Below are positions 7,948 through 17,218 of a stretch of 57,160 bases of DNA, piece after piece. Both the position numbers and the translations under genes were made by a program. The stretch is from Lachnospiraceae bacterium (GTDB lineage: Bacteria > Bacillota > Clostridia > Lachnospirales > Lachnospiraceae): NCBI GenBank assembly GCA_017544835.1, contig JAFYDI010000003.1:1-57160 (forward strand). The letters are read 5' to 3'. Position 1 is the stretch's first letter. Each line of letters begins with the position of its first letter. The notes under the pieces were generated by a model. It ran no database searches, had not been told where the DNA came from, and was given only the letters and a program-made list of their open reading frames with translations.

Positions 7948-10900
7948 ATGAGCGATAAGTTTTATTCATTGGGTATAGATATCGGTTCCACCACCGTCAA
8001 AGTTGCAGTTATGGACTCGGATAAGAACCTTCTTTTTTCTGATTATGAAAGACACTTTGCCAATATAAAGGAAACGCTTCATTCACTTTTGGTTAAGGCC
8101 GAAGCGGTAACCGGCAATATCACGGTTCATCCTATGATTACAGGTTCCGGCGGTCTTACTCTGGCCAATCATTTAGGCGTTCCTTTTACTCAGGAAGTTA
8201 TAGCCGTATCCACTTCTCTTCAGGAGATGACTTCAGGCTGCGATGTTGCTATCGAGCTTGGCGGTGAGGATGCGAAGATTATATATTTCGAGGACGGTAA
8301 CGTTGAACAGCGTATGAACGGTATCTGTGCCGGCGGTACAGGTTCTTTTATCGACCAGATGGCAAGCTTATTACAGACCGACGCGGCGGGACTTAACGAG
8401 TATGCCAAGTCTTACAATTCTTTGTATACAATTGCCGCACGATGCGGTGTATTTGCCAAGTCCGACATTCAGCCCCTTATCAACGACGGTGCTACCAAGG
8501 AAGACCTTGCGGCATCAATTTTCCAGGCGGTTGTCAATCAGACCATTTCCGGTCTTGCCTGCGGTAAGCCTATTCGCGGCCGCGTAGCGTTCCTCGGCGG
8601 TCCTCTTCACTTCTTAAGCGAGTTAAAGGTCGCTTTTGTCAGGACTTTAAAACTTGATGATGAGCATATTGTTAATACGGATTTATCCCATCTATTTGCG
8701 GCCATGGGCTGTGCTTTAACGGCTCGAGATGACGTATATTACAGCATGGACGAAATGGTTGCGAAGTTATCTTCCGACATTAAGATGGACTTTGAAGTTG
8801 AGCGTATGGAGCCCCTCTTTAAGGATCAGGCGGCTTACGATGCTTTCAAGGCTCGTCACGACAAGGCTATGGTTAAGAAAGGAAGCCTGTCCGATTATCA
8901 CGGCAGATGCTTCCTCGGTATAGATGCAGGTTCCACCACCACCAAGATTGCTGTAGTAAGTGAAGACGGAACTCTGCTTCATTCTTTTTATTCCAATAAT
9001 AACGGTTCTCCGCTTAAAACCGCTATCGAAGCGCTTAAAGATATTTACAAGGCGCTTCCCGCAGATTGTAAGATTGTATGCTCCTGCTCCACCGGTTACG
9101 GCGAGGAGCTTATGAAGTCTGCTTTCATGCTTGATTACGGCGAGGTTGAGACGGTTGCTCACTACTACGCTGCCGCGTTCTTCTCCCCGGATGTTGACTG
9201 TATCCTTGACATCGGCGGTCAGGACATGAAATGCATCAAGATTAAGAATAAAACCGTCGACAGCGTGCTCCTTAACGAGGCATGCTCTTCGGGTTGCGGT
9301 TCGTTTATAGAGACCTTTGCCAAGTCCCTTAACTACTCGGTTGAGGACTTTGCGAAGTGTGCGCTTTTTGCCGCTCACCCTATCGACCTTGGTACCCGTT
9401 GTACCGTATTTATGAACTCCAAGGTTAAGCAGGCTCAGAAGGAAGGTGCAAGTGTTGCCGACATTTCCGCAGGTCTTGCTTATTCCGTTATTAAGAACGC
9501 TTTGTTCAAGGTTATTAAGGTTTCCGATGCTTCAAGCCTTGGTAAGAAGGTCGTTGTGCAGGGTGGTACCTTCTACAATGATGCAGTTCTTCGAAGCTTT
9601 GAAAAGGTTGCGGACTGCGAGGCTGTTCGCCCCGATATCGCAGGTATCATGGGTGCTTTCGGCGCGGCATTAATCGCCCGCGAACGTTATTCTGAGGACC
9701 GCGAAACCGCAATGCTCTCTTACGAGGACATCTGCGACCTTAAGTTCGAGACCAGCATGACCAAGTGTAAAGGCTGTACCAATGCCTGCCGTCTTACCAT
9801 TAACCGTTTCTCCGGCGGCCGCCAGTACATCTCCGGCAATCGTTGCGAGCGCGGTATTGGTAAGCAGAAGAACAAAGACAACGTTCCGAACCTTTTTGAA
9901 TATAAGCTTAAGAGATATTTTAACTACGAGCCTTTGGCACGTGAGACAGCTCCCCGCGGTACTGTGGGTCTTCCCCGCGTACTTAACATGTATGAGAACT
10001 ATCCTTTCTGGCATACATTCTTTACTAAGCTTGGTTACAGTGTCATTCTTTCGCCGGTATCGAGTCATAATATTTATCAGCTTGGTATCGAATCGATTCC
10101 CAGTGAGTCCGAGTGTTATCCCGCCAAGCTTGCGCACGGTCACATTGAGTGGCTTATAGCCCAGAAGCCCGATTTTATCTTTTATCCCGCTATTTTCTAT
10201 GAGCGTGATGAAGTTCGTAATACCAACAACCACTACAACTGCCCCATCGTTACTTCTTACTCCGAGAACATTAAGAATAACGTTGAGTCCATAAGCGGCG
10301 GTCAGGTTAAGTTCAGAAATCCTTTCATGTCTTTTAAGTCCAAGGAGACTATTGCTCACGCACTAAAGCTTGAGTTTAGCGATATTCCTGCGGCTGAAAT
10401 TGAAGCAGCCGTATCGGATGCTTTTGACGAACTCGGTCGTGCCCGCGATGACATGAAGAAAAAGGGTGAAGAGGTACTTAATTACCTCGACGCTACAGGT
10501 CGCAAGGGTATTGTTCTTGCAGGTCGCCCTTACCACATCGACCCCGAAATTAACCACGGTATTCCCGAGCTTATTACCTCTTACGGTGTGGCCGTTCTTA
10601 CCGAGGATTCAATTTCTCACCTCGGCACCCCCGAGCGCCCGCTTATCGTAAGCGACCAGTGGATGTACCACTCACGTTTGTATGCTGCGGCTGCTTATGT
10701 AAGAACAGTCGACAATCTCGACCTTGTACAGCTTAACTCCTTCGGTTGCGGTCTTGATGCCGTTACCACCGACCAGGTTAACGATATTTTGTCAGGTTCT
10801 GACAAGATTTATACATGCTTAAAGATTGATGAGGTTAACAACCTTGGTGCCGCGCGTATCCGTATCAGAAGCTTACTCTCTGCCATACGTGTACGTGAAA

Positions 10901-12177
10901 TGCGTCATTATGAGAGAACGGTTCGTTCAAGTGCTATTGTGCGCGAGCCCTTCACCGAGGAAATGCGTGACAACTACACAATTTTGTGTCCTCAGATGTC
11001 ACCTATCCACTTTGACCTTTTGGAGCCTGTATTCAGAATGGCCGGTTACAATCTTGTGGTCCTTGACAACGATAACAGAACCTCTATTGATACAGGTCTC
11101 AAATACGTTAACAACGACGCTTGCTACCCTTCGCTTTTGGTAGTAGGTCAGATGATGTCGGCTCTTGAGTCCGGCAAATACGACCTTAACAAGGTCGCTC
11201 TCATTATGACCCAGACCGGTGGCGGTTGCCGTGCGACCAACTATATCGGTTTTATCCGTCGTGCACTTAAAAAAGCCGGCATGGAGCATATTCCGGTAAT
11301 TTCCCTTAACTTATCCGGCTTAGAGAAGCAGCCCGGCTTCAAGATTACTCCCGCGCTAGCTATCCGTGGCGTATATGCAGTATTCTTCGGCGATATATTC
11401 CAGCGTTGCGTATATCGTATGCGCCCTTATGAAGTTAATGCAGGTGACACCGACAGACTTCACGAGAAATGGGTTAAGAAATGCAACGACTTCTTATCCC
11501 GCAAGCACGTAAGCTTCTTTACCTTCAAGAAGATGTGCCGCAAGATGGTTGAAGAATTCGATAACATACCGATTAAAGACATCAAGAAGCCCCGCGTAGG
11601 CGTCGTAGGTGAGATTCTTGTTAAATACTCTCCCACCGCCAACAACCACGTTGTAGAACTTCTGGAAAAAGAAGGTGCCGAGGCAGTCGTTCCGGACCTT
11701 ATGGACTTTATGCTTTACTGCTTTAAGAATCAGGAATTTAAGGCCGATTACTTAGGCACTTCCAAGAAATCTGCTCGTAACGCAGCTCTCGGTATCAAAG
11801 CTATAGAATTTGCAAGAAAGAGCTACTCCCGTGCCTGCAAGAAGAGCGTACACTTCGTACCCCCTGCAGACATCCACGAGACCGCCCGCATGGCCAAGGA
11901 CATCGTATCCATCGGCAACCAGACCGGTGAAGGCTGGTTTTTAACAGGCGAAATGATAGAGCTTATCCATAACGGAGCCAAGAACATCGTCTGTGCACAG
12001 CCCTTCGGATGCTTACCTAACCACGTAGTAGGTAAAGGCGTTATCAAGCAGCTTCGTAAGAACTTCCCCGGTGCCAACATCGTCGCCATCGATTACGATC
12101 CCGGCGCCAGCGAGGTTAACCAGCTTAATCGTATTAAACTTATGCTTGCATCAGCCTACAAAAACATGAATAAGTAA
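7948..12177 (+). CDS. Giant acyl-CoA dehydratase activase-like protein (BadF/HgdC plus DUF2229)
   Basis: Related to HgdC-type ATPases that inject an electron into 2-hydroxyacyl-CoA dehydratases. Two ASKHA domains are fused: [10 protein letters not shown] starts the first and [10 protein letters not shown] (about residue 323) the second. Each carries the two cysteines that hold the bridging 4Fe-4S cluster in HgdC dimers (C127 and C166; C445 and C484). A CxxCxxxC motif follows (606-613), then the DUF2229 and dehydratase-component-like regions. I chose the ATG at 7948 (GGGGAG upstream) over a GTG ten codons earlier. Codons favour GGT and CGT, as in highly expressed genes. No dehydratase subunit gene is adjacent, so the substrate is unknown. 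Confidence 0.88.
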   Translation: MSDKFYSLGIDIGSTTVKVAVMDSDKNLLFSDYERHFANIKETLHSLLVKAEAVTGNITVHPMITGSGGLTLANHLGVPFTQEVIAVSTSLQEMTSGCDVAIELGGEDAKIIYFEDGNVEQRMNGICAGGTGSFIDQMASLLQTDAAGLNEYAKSYNSLYTIAARCGVFAKSDIQPLINDGATKEDLAASIFQAVVNQTISGLACGKPIRGRVAFLGGPLHFLSELKVAFVRTLKLDDEHIVNTDLSHLFAAMGCALTARDDVYYSMDEMVAKLSSDIKMDFEVERMEPLFKDQAAYDAFKARHDKAMVKKGSLSDYHGRCFLGIDAGSTTTKIAVVSEDGTLLHSFYSNNNGSPLKTAIEALKDIYKALPADCKIVCSCSTGYGEELMKSAFMLDYGEVETVAHYYAAAFFSPDVDCILDIGGQDMKCIKIKNKTVDSVLLNEACSSGCGSFIETFAKSLNYSVEDFAKCALFAAHPIDLGTRCTVFMNSKVKQAQKEGASVADISAGLAYSVIKNALFKVIKVSDASSLGKKVVVQGGTFYNDAVLRSFEKVADCEAVRPDIAGIMGAFGAALIARERYSEDRETAMLSYEDICDLKFETSMTKCKGCTNACRLTINRFSGGRQYISGNRCERGIGKQKNKDNVPNLFEYKLKRYFNYEPLARETAPRGTVGLPRVLNMYENYPFWHTFFTKLGYSVILSPVSSHNIYQLGIESIPSESECYPAKLAHGHIEWLIAQKPDFIFYPAIFYERDEVRNTNNHYNCPIVTSYSENIKNNVESISGGQVKFRNPFMSFKSKETIAHALKLEFSDIPAAEIEAAVSDAFDELGRARDDMKKKGEEVLNYLDATGRKGIVLAGRPYHIDPEINHGIPELITSYGVAVLTEDSISHLGTPERPLIVSDQWMYHSRLYAAAAYVRTVDNLDLVQLNSFGCGLDAVTTDQVNDILSGSDKIYTCLKIDEVNNLGAARIRIRSLLSAIRVREMRHYERTVRSSAIVREPFTEEMRDNYTILCPQMSPIHFDLLEPVFRMAGYNLVVLDNDNRTSIDTGLKYVNNDACYPSLLVVGQMMSALESGKYDLNKVALIMTQTGGGCRATNYIGFIRRALKKAGMEHIPVISLNLSGLEKQPGFKITPALAIRGVYAVFFGDIFQRCVYRMRPYEVNAGDTDRLHEKWVKKCNDFLSRKHVSFFTFKKMCRKMVEEFDNIPIKDIKKPRVGVVGEILVKYSPTANNHVVELLEKEGAEAVVPDLMDFMLYCFKNQEFKADYLGTSKKSARNAALGIKAIEFARKSYSRACKKSVHFVPPADIHETARMAKDIVSIGNQTGEGWFLTGEMIELIHNGAKNIVCAQPFGCLPNHVVGKGVIKQLRKNFPGANIVAIDYDPGASEVNQLNRIKLMLASAYKNMNK

Positions 12178-12282
12178 AAATTTTTAAAGAAATTTAAAAT
12201 TTTTAGTTCTTGTTAATTCTGTGTTAATGAGCCATCTGTATATTTTAAGCATACCCCATAACCCCAATGTACCATTCTCAAT

Positions 12283-12325
12283 AACAGGAGAGCTACCGAT
12301 ACTCGGTAGCTCTCTTGTTGTTTAT
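12283..12325 (+). terminator. Terminator after the activase gene
   Basis: A perfect 12-bp stem (GAGAGCTACCGA with TCGGTAGCTCTC, 3-base loop) is followed by a TTGTTGTTT tract. It lies 106 bases after the activase stop. The flanking AACA and TGTT extend the pairing. Confidence 0.8.
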
Positions 12326-12410
12326 GTGTTTGGCTTAAAATGGCCTTTTCTAATCTAAATCATCCTTTCCGGCGCCCTCCCGGATTGCTTCATTCGTCTT
12401 TTTTAACCCC

Positions 12411-12598
12411 TTGTTGACCCTACGGAGCAAAAAGTATCATTTAGGTCATCCAATTTTGCTCAAATCTTCTTTTTCCGAGCAGTTTTGTTGACCCAAACAA
12501 AGAATATAGCTACTTTGAGTCATCATCGTAATAAATATAGCGCAAAAATGAGAACAAATTTGTGACCCTGAGCGAGATTAAGACGTATTTGGGTCAAC
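12411..12598. repeat. Three-copy inverted-repeat array with 74-bp period
   Basis: In the 496-bp gap between two convergent genes, the 10-mer TTGTTGACCC occurs at 12411 and 12485, with the variant TTTGTGACCC at 12559. A near reverse complement occurs at 12441 (TTAGGTCATC), 12515 (TTGAGTCATC) and 12589 (TTGGGTCAAC). Both series repeat at exactly 74 bases, and the two half-sites of a pair always start 30 bases apart. The DNA between them is not conserved, so the spacing rather than the sequence is kept. No seventh half-site is seen at the next expected positions. The rest of 12178-12673 holds the activase terminator and nothing else I can recognise. Confidence 0.75.
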
Positions 12599-12673
12599 AT
12601 ACCTGATTTATATCTATCTACAAAAGCAAATCGTTTAAGTGTTTTATTATCGGTCCTCTTCTAATAGGCCCAC

Positions 12674-14395
12674 TTACTCATCGTATTCTACGATATAACC
12701 GATTTTTCCGCTGTAATCAGGAACATATTGGAGAACATCTGAGGGAGCAAAATTTAAATAAACAGATGACAATTCTTTATTGTATTTAAGCACACCATAT
12801 TCACATACATCACTATAATCTTTCCCCCATCGGTTGTACCAGTCATCATGGCCTTTCTTAAAGGAATTCCAATCATCATCCCATTCATCCCAATAATAGT
12901 GTTTATCCGGCTTATAACCTATTTCTTCTCTCCCGTCAGGAAAAATCCATTTTATAGAGTAATTCATATAATCTTGCCCCGCGACATAAAAAATGTTAGA
13001 AGGCAGCATCTGTGCTTTTATTACTTCTGCTATGACTTCATATTCTTCATCGCTTGTAATAACCGCAAGATATCCGCCGTCGGCCTTCGCAAGATCAAAA
13101 GCTTCTTCCCATGTTACATCGGCCAAAACCGCTTGATAGCGATGATTTTCAGAAGTGGTATGGCCTGTGGAAAGAATTGAAACCATCTCCCAAAACGGAT
13201 ATGTCTGTTCATGCAAATAAACCAGTTTTTCCTTGTCATAATGCTTTGCCATATTGGAATAGAATTCCTCACGTGTAACACTTTCATCCATCCAGTCATA
13301 CCAGTCATATTCTTTTTCGTCTTCGTCGAAATGTTCATATCGGGTACCGTATGCTTTTACAACAAAATGGCCATTCTCGAGTCTGGAAATGTAAACTCCT
13401 TCTCTTATGTTTTCTTCTATATATCCTTCACGAGGAATATAGTAGGATGCATCTCTGCGAAGGTGCCATGCTTCAACCCTTCCCTCAGAAAAAGTTGCCA
13501 CAACTTCTCCAAACGGAATGGTATTGGAAGATATATACAGTTCAGGAATGTCATCATCGTCGAGATAAATAAGCGAAAAGCTGGATGTATAAAACCAATC
13601 AACTGCCTTCTCTTCCCACTCTGAGTACCAGGTCGCAGGTATAGATTTGATATAACCAAGATACGCACATGCCCAGTCTGTGCAGCCTTCATTCACATTA
13701 ATATCAATCGACAGGGAATCGTTTAATCTTCTTTGGATATCATTGTATGAACCCCATTCGGGGCTTAATCTTCGGTCCGTTTCAATATATTGGGACATTT
13801 TAGCGTTATTATCATCCGAGATTTCCTCGTTAAAGACAACTTCAAACGTTCCGTTTTCAAGTTTCGTAATCGTTTCACTAATCTTATCACACGAAGATAC
13901 ATATCCGCTCCGTGGACTATACCATACCGATTCATCGTCAAAACGATTATATTCAGCCTGACCGTTAAAAAATGTTACAATCCAGCAACCTCCTACGAAA
14001 GACTTCGTCGTAACAAACAATTCCGGAATGGTATTATCATCAACATAAATCAGGTCAAAGCCGAAATCTTCTTTTGGATATTGAATATATACCTCTTCCG
14101 CATTCTTTCCGCGATTCTCAGCTATTTCCTTGCAGTCAATCCAAATAAGATAATCCATATAGTCAAGATAAGCTTCCTGCCAGTCCGAATAAGACTCCCT
14201 AATCGAAGGCAACCCGGCTGTAACCGTTTCAGCATCTTTATCGCTGTTCGGCAATACTTCTTTTTCACTGACTATTTCCGAAATAACGCTGGCGGTTTCA
14301 CCATCGATAACTGTTTCAGATGCAGAAATAGTCTGCCCACAAGCAGTGAGCAGACTACAAATAATCATAAACAGTATTAACCTATATCTCTTCAT
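12674..14395 (-). CDS. Lipoprotein with duplicated module and C-type-lectin-like domain
   Basis: Predicted surface lipoprotein of 573 residues with lipobox LLTACG. Two tandem copies of a module follow, each starting with a D-W-x-x-A-Y-L-x-Y helix and containing a calcium-loop-like strand (LIYVDDNTIPELFV and LIYLDDDDIPELYI) and then KLENGTFEV or RLENGHFVV. The C-terminal 150 residues resemble a C-type lectin fold (VTWEEAFDLAKADGGYLAVI). I chose the ATG at 14393-14395 over a TTG seven codons earlier. It ends the surface-polysaccharide run, so a carbohydrate- or wall-binding role is plausible. The ligand is unknown. Confidence 0.7.
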   Translation of the reverse strand: MKRYRLILFMIICSLLTACGQTISASETVIDGETASVISEIVSEKEVLPNSDKDAETVTAGLPSIRESYSDWQEAYLDYMDYLIWIDCKEIAENRGKNAEEVYIQYPKEDFGFDLIYVDDNTIPELFVTTKSFVGGCWIVTFFNGQAEYNRFDDESVWYSPRSGYVSSCDKISETITKLENGTFEVVFNEEISDDNNAKMSQYIETDRRLSPEWGSYNDIQRRLNDSLSIDINVNEGCTDWACAYLGYIKSIPATWYSEWEEKAVDWFYTSSFSLIYLDDDDIPELYISSNTIPFGEVVATFSEGRVEAWHLRRDASYYIPREGYIEENIREGVYISRLENGHFVVKAYGTRYEHFDEDEKEYDWYDWMDESVTREEFYSNMAKHYDKEKLVYLHEQTYPFWEMVSILSTGHTTSENHRYQAVLADVTWEEAFDLAKADGGYLAVITSDEEYEVIAEVIKAQMLPSNIFYVAGQDYMNYSIKWIFPDGREEIGYKPDKHYYWDEWDDDWNSFKKGHDDWYNRWGKDYSDVCEYGVLKYNKELSSVYLNFAPSDVLQYVPDYSGKIGYIVEYDE

Positions 14396-14427
14396 AAAAT
14401 TCCCCAAACCCCTCAATTATTTAATTA

Positions 14428-15639
14428 CTATTCTTCTTCAGCTCCTGTTATATCATCATACAGCTTCTGAATCTTCTCTACGGTTAAGCCTTTCTTGGTA
14501 AGCCAGTGTTCGGATGCGATTTCCTCTGTAACGTCCTTAAGCATGTAGGAAGTAATAAACTTCGTATCTTTGCTTATAAAGGTCATTATCGGCTCCATTT
14601 CGGCTGATACGATGTGAGCTCGTTCGTCGCCTTCGGTCATTTCAATTTCAACCTCAGCCATAGCGCCTAACATTCTCGGAACTTCGCTCTGGGAAGAAAT
14701 AAAGTTACCAAGTGACCAGTAACAGGGAACCTCTCTACCATCTTCAGCCACGAGAATCTCCAAAGGCTCTACTACGTGGGGATGCGCACCGATAATTAAG
14801 TCTGCGCCTGCATCCACGAAAATCTTGGCCTCGTTACGCTGATATGTAGTAGCTTCATACACATACTCTGTTCCCCAGTGAGGGAATACTATTACGAAGT
14901 CTGCAAGCTTGCGGGCCTTTGTAATATCTGACACAATCTTGTCATCATCATACAAAGTGTTAACAAGATATTGCTTGTCATCGGGAAGCGCAAGTCCGTT
15001 TAATCCATAAGTGTAGTTAAGGAACGCAATCTTAATACCGTTAAACTCTTTAACGGGTATGGTATTGAAATCTTCTTCATTGTCATACATGCCCACCATA
15101 AGGATTTCGGGATGCTCTCTCCAGAAAGCTACGGATGAAAGGACACCGTTTACACCCTTATCGTAAGAGTGGTTGGTCGCATGAGTAACTACGTTAAAGC
15201 CTGCCTTGATAACCGCTTCACCGACCTCATAAGGGCTTCCGAAGCGCGGATATCCTGAGTAACTGTCAGGGTCGTTAACAAGAACAGTTTCCTGGTTAAT
15301 AACTCTGATATCATACTGAGCCAGCTGGTCGAGTACATGCTCGTAGAAATGGTCGTAATTGTAGGTGCCGTCTTCCTGCTTACCGGATTTAATCAGATTG
15401 TCGTGAATAAGGTCATCGCCTACCGCGCAGAGCTTAACGGTGAAAACCTGCGGTTCAGGCTCCGGTTCGGGTTCAGGCTCCGGTTCCGGCTCCACAAGAG
15501 GCATTTCCGAAATCACTACTGCCTTCTCGGTCGTAGTTTCCTTGGATGTTATGCTATACTTACTGCATCCGGCCAAAGCTACCGCCATAATCATAACGAC
15601 CGACAGAACTGCCGTTATTCTTTTACTCAACTTTCCCAT
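14428..15639 (-). CDS. CapA-family metallophosphatase-like lipoprotein
   Basis: Member of the CapA/PgsA family of calcineurin-like proteins. The lipobox is VALAGCSK. A 14-residue EP repeat forms a rigid linker near residue 55. The metal-site-like motifs are AVGDDLIHD, HATNHSYDKG and GAHPHVVEP. CapA proteins help export or anchor poly-gamma-glutamate, but no capB or capC is present here, so the name should not be taken as that function. It lies 23 bases after the AlgJ-like gene in a four-gene envelope run. Its 403-residue length is normal. Confidence 0.88.
   Translation of the reverse strand: MGKLSKRITAVLSVVMIMAVALAGCSKYSITSKETTTEKAVVISEMPLVEPEPEPEPEPEPEPQVFTVKLCAVGDDLIHDNLIKSGKQEDGTYNYDHFYEHVLDQLAQYDIRVINQETVLVNDPDSYSGYPRFGSPYEVGEAVIKAGFNVVTHATNHSYDKGVNGVLSSVAFWREHPEILMVGMYDNEEDFNTIPVKEFNGIKIAFLNYTYGLNGLALPDDKQYLVNTLYDDDKIVSDITKARKLADFVIVFPHWGTEYVYEATTYQRNEAKIFVDAGADLIIGAHPHVVEPLEILVAEDGREVPCYWSLGNFISSQSEVPRMLGAMAEVEIEMTEGDERAHIVSAEMEPIMTFISKDTKFITSYMLKDVTEEIASEHWLTKKGLTVEKIQKLYDDITGAEEE
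15450..15494. repeat. Hexanucleotide repeat encoding Glu-Pro
   Basis: About seven imperfect 6-base units (GGTTCN or GGCTCC type on the plus strand) encode the EP linker of the CapA-like lipoprotein. Gain or loss of a unit would keep the reading frame. Confidence 0.7.
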
Positions 15640-15662
15640 AATAATTCTCCCTTGATGGTAAT

Positions 15663-17207
15663 CTATTGCGATTCGAGTATTGCTATTACTTTATCTATAC
15701 AGTTAAAGAGATCCTTGTCTTCTCTCTCAACTGCGGCAAGTATAAGCACATTGCAATTCTTAATGTCTTCAGCCATGTTATCTGTATACTTACGATGTGC
15801 AATAACACACTCTGAAAAATCCTTGGTAATATACGGTGTTATCAACTCACGGAACGAATCGGCAAGCAATACAAGCTTACGATTGTTGGGCGATGTTGAA
15901 TACGTATGACAGATATCCGCAAGCGGGTCAAGTCCGTTTACGATAACATCGTTCTTATATTCAGGCTTATATTCGATTTCCGCAGGATAATTCTCTCTGC
16001 TGAGTCCGCCGAGCAATATAAGGTCATTTCTCTCCGAAGTGCAAGCCGGAGCGCCGATAAGCATTGGATTGGTGGTCTCTATACCGATGACTTTGTATAT
16101 GGATTGTAATGCCACAAATGCGCCCATGTGGTTCCAGTGTGAATCATATTTGTAATATACGGGCCAGAATACTTCTGCAGCCTTAAGTTCCTCAAGCGGA
16201 TACAGGCAAGGCACATATGTATTGGCGCCAAGATAGTCAATAAGCTGTTGCTCACGTTTATAACGGTTGACTACTTCCATTGTGGGCAGGTACTCGGGGT
16301 AGACCTGCTCTTTGTTAGGCATAAACATTATAAGAACGGACATGCCTCTTTGCGAGCACAGGTCATAGAGTCGGTTGACCTTGTCCGCATAGTTCTTCAT
16401 TTCTTCCTCAGATAAAACATTGGAGCCCGTATAATAATCTAAAGCCGAGTTGTCCGCATAAAACAGCCAGTCGTAGCGACCTATCAAAGTACCTCCTACC
16501 GTCTGAGGTGCCATGTAGGTATTATCCACATATTTGGATATGAAATCCTTAAGCTCAAGCTTGCCGCAGGCTCTGCACATATATTCCTTGTATCCGTAGG
16601 TTTCGTATGAAACCGCAGATTCCTTAATCAGCATAAGGTCATGGGGTTTGGGCTCTATGATTTCTTTCTTGCTGTAGTCACAGTAAACACATTTGTATCT
16701 GACATATCCGGGGCTGTCGCAGGTGGAATCAACTTTATCTATGACTGCCAGCGAATGCTCGTGGTCGAGACCCTGTGTCTCTTCAACAGGTAATGTATTG
16801 TCGGAAACGCTTTCCTTACCCTCACCATCGCCGCCTAACATGGTAGATAAATCCACGGTTTCCTTCTGCTCGGTGGCCTTACCTGAGAAGAAAGAAATAA
16901 CCGATCTCATAGCGTCCTGATATACCTTCTCGGTCTTTCCTTCATAGTTTTGATAAATGTTGATGATACCGCTTCTGAAGGGCACACGGTCATCAACGTA
17001 CGAAGAAAGGCTTTCGCCCGAGTCTAACAGGTCTTTAAATTTAAGCTCATTCTTATTACGCTTTTCATCACTTATGTCGGCCTGTTCTGCGTAGAATTCA
17101 GGCGCAAAAATGCGTACTCCTCCCCATACAATCCACGGGAGAAAAATCATTGCGACAAACAATGCGATATATAGTTTTTTGAATATGCGTCTGTTTCTTT
17201 TGCTCAA
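15663..17207 (-). CDS. AlgJ/AlgX-like SGNH acyltransferase partner (DHHW type)
   Basis: Works with the MBOAT protein to O-acetylate an envelope polysaccharide, by analogy with the AlgI-AlgJ and PatA-PatB systems. A signal-anchor helix (11-33) places it outside the membrane. The SGNH-like residues are the DSHW motif (355-358) and the LADSF serine near 455. An insertion at about 148-216 carries two HxxxxxxTC...CxxC-like modules, with CVYC and CRAC pairs, before the enzyme domain. Its start lies 11 bases after the MBOAT gene. The acyl group and the polymer are unknown. Confidence 0.85.
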   Translation of the reverse strand: MSKRNRRIFKKLYIALFVAMIFLPWIVWGGVRIFAPEFYAEQADISDEKRNKNELKFKDLLDSGESLSSYVDDRVPFRSGIINIYQNYEGKTEKVYQDAMRSVISFFSGKATEQKETVDLSTMLGGDGEGKESVSDNTLPVEETQGLDHEHSLAVIDKVDSTCDSPGYVRYKCVYCDYSKKEIIEPKPHDLMLIKESAVSYETYGYKEYMCRACGKLELKDFISKYVDNTYMAPQTVGGTLIGRYDWLFYADNSALDYYTGSNVLSEEEMKNYADKVNRLYDLCSQRGMSVLIMFMPNKEQVYPEYLPTMEVVNRYKREQQLIDYLGANTYVPCLYPLEELKAAEVFWPVYYKYDSHWNHMGAFVALQSIYKVIGIETTNPMLIGAPACTSERNDLILLGGLSRENYPAEIEYKPEYKNDVIVNGLDPLADICHTYSTSPNNRKLVLLADSFRELITPYITKDFSECVIAHRKYTDNMAEDIKNCNVLILAAVEREDKDLFNCIDKVIAILESQ

Positions 17208-17218
17208 AAAAACGTCTC

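Noticed and set aside
8767-9378. 203-residue minus-strand open frame inside the activase gene
   Set aside because: It is the antisense of strongly conserved ASKHA coding sequence, has no ribosome site and no recognisable domain.
9670-10359. 229-residue minus-strand open frame inside the activase gene
   Set aside because: It is antisense to the CxxC and DUF2229 coding region and reflects codon bias rather than a gene.
12655-12672. Possible terminator of the lectin-like lipoprotein gene
   Set aside because: The stem is only six pairs with a mismatch and no T run follows on the minus strand.
12178-12673. Defence island, CRISPR or mobile element in the gene-free gap
   Set aside because: Half-sites are only 10 bases and their intervals are fixed but the spacers are not flanked by full repeats; no transposase, integrase or cas gene is nearby.
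14428-15639. Poly-gamma-glutamate capsule operon
   Set aside because: Only a CapA-like protein is present; capB and capC homologues are not in the window.
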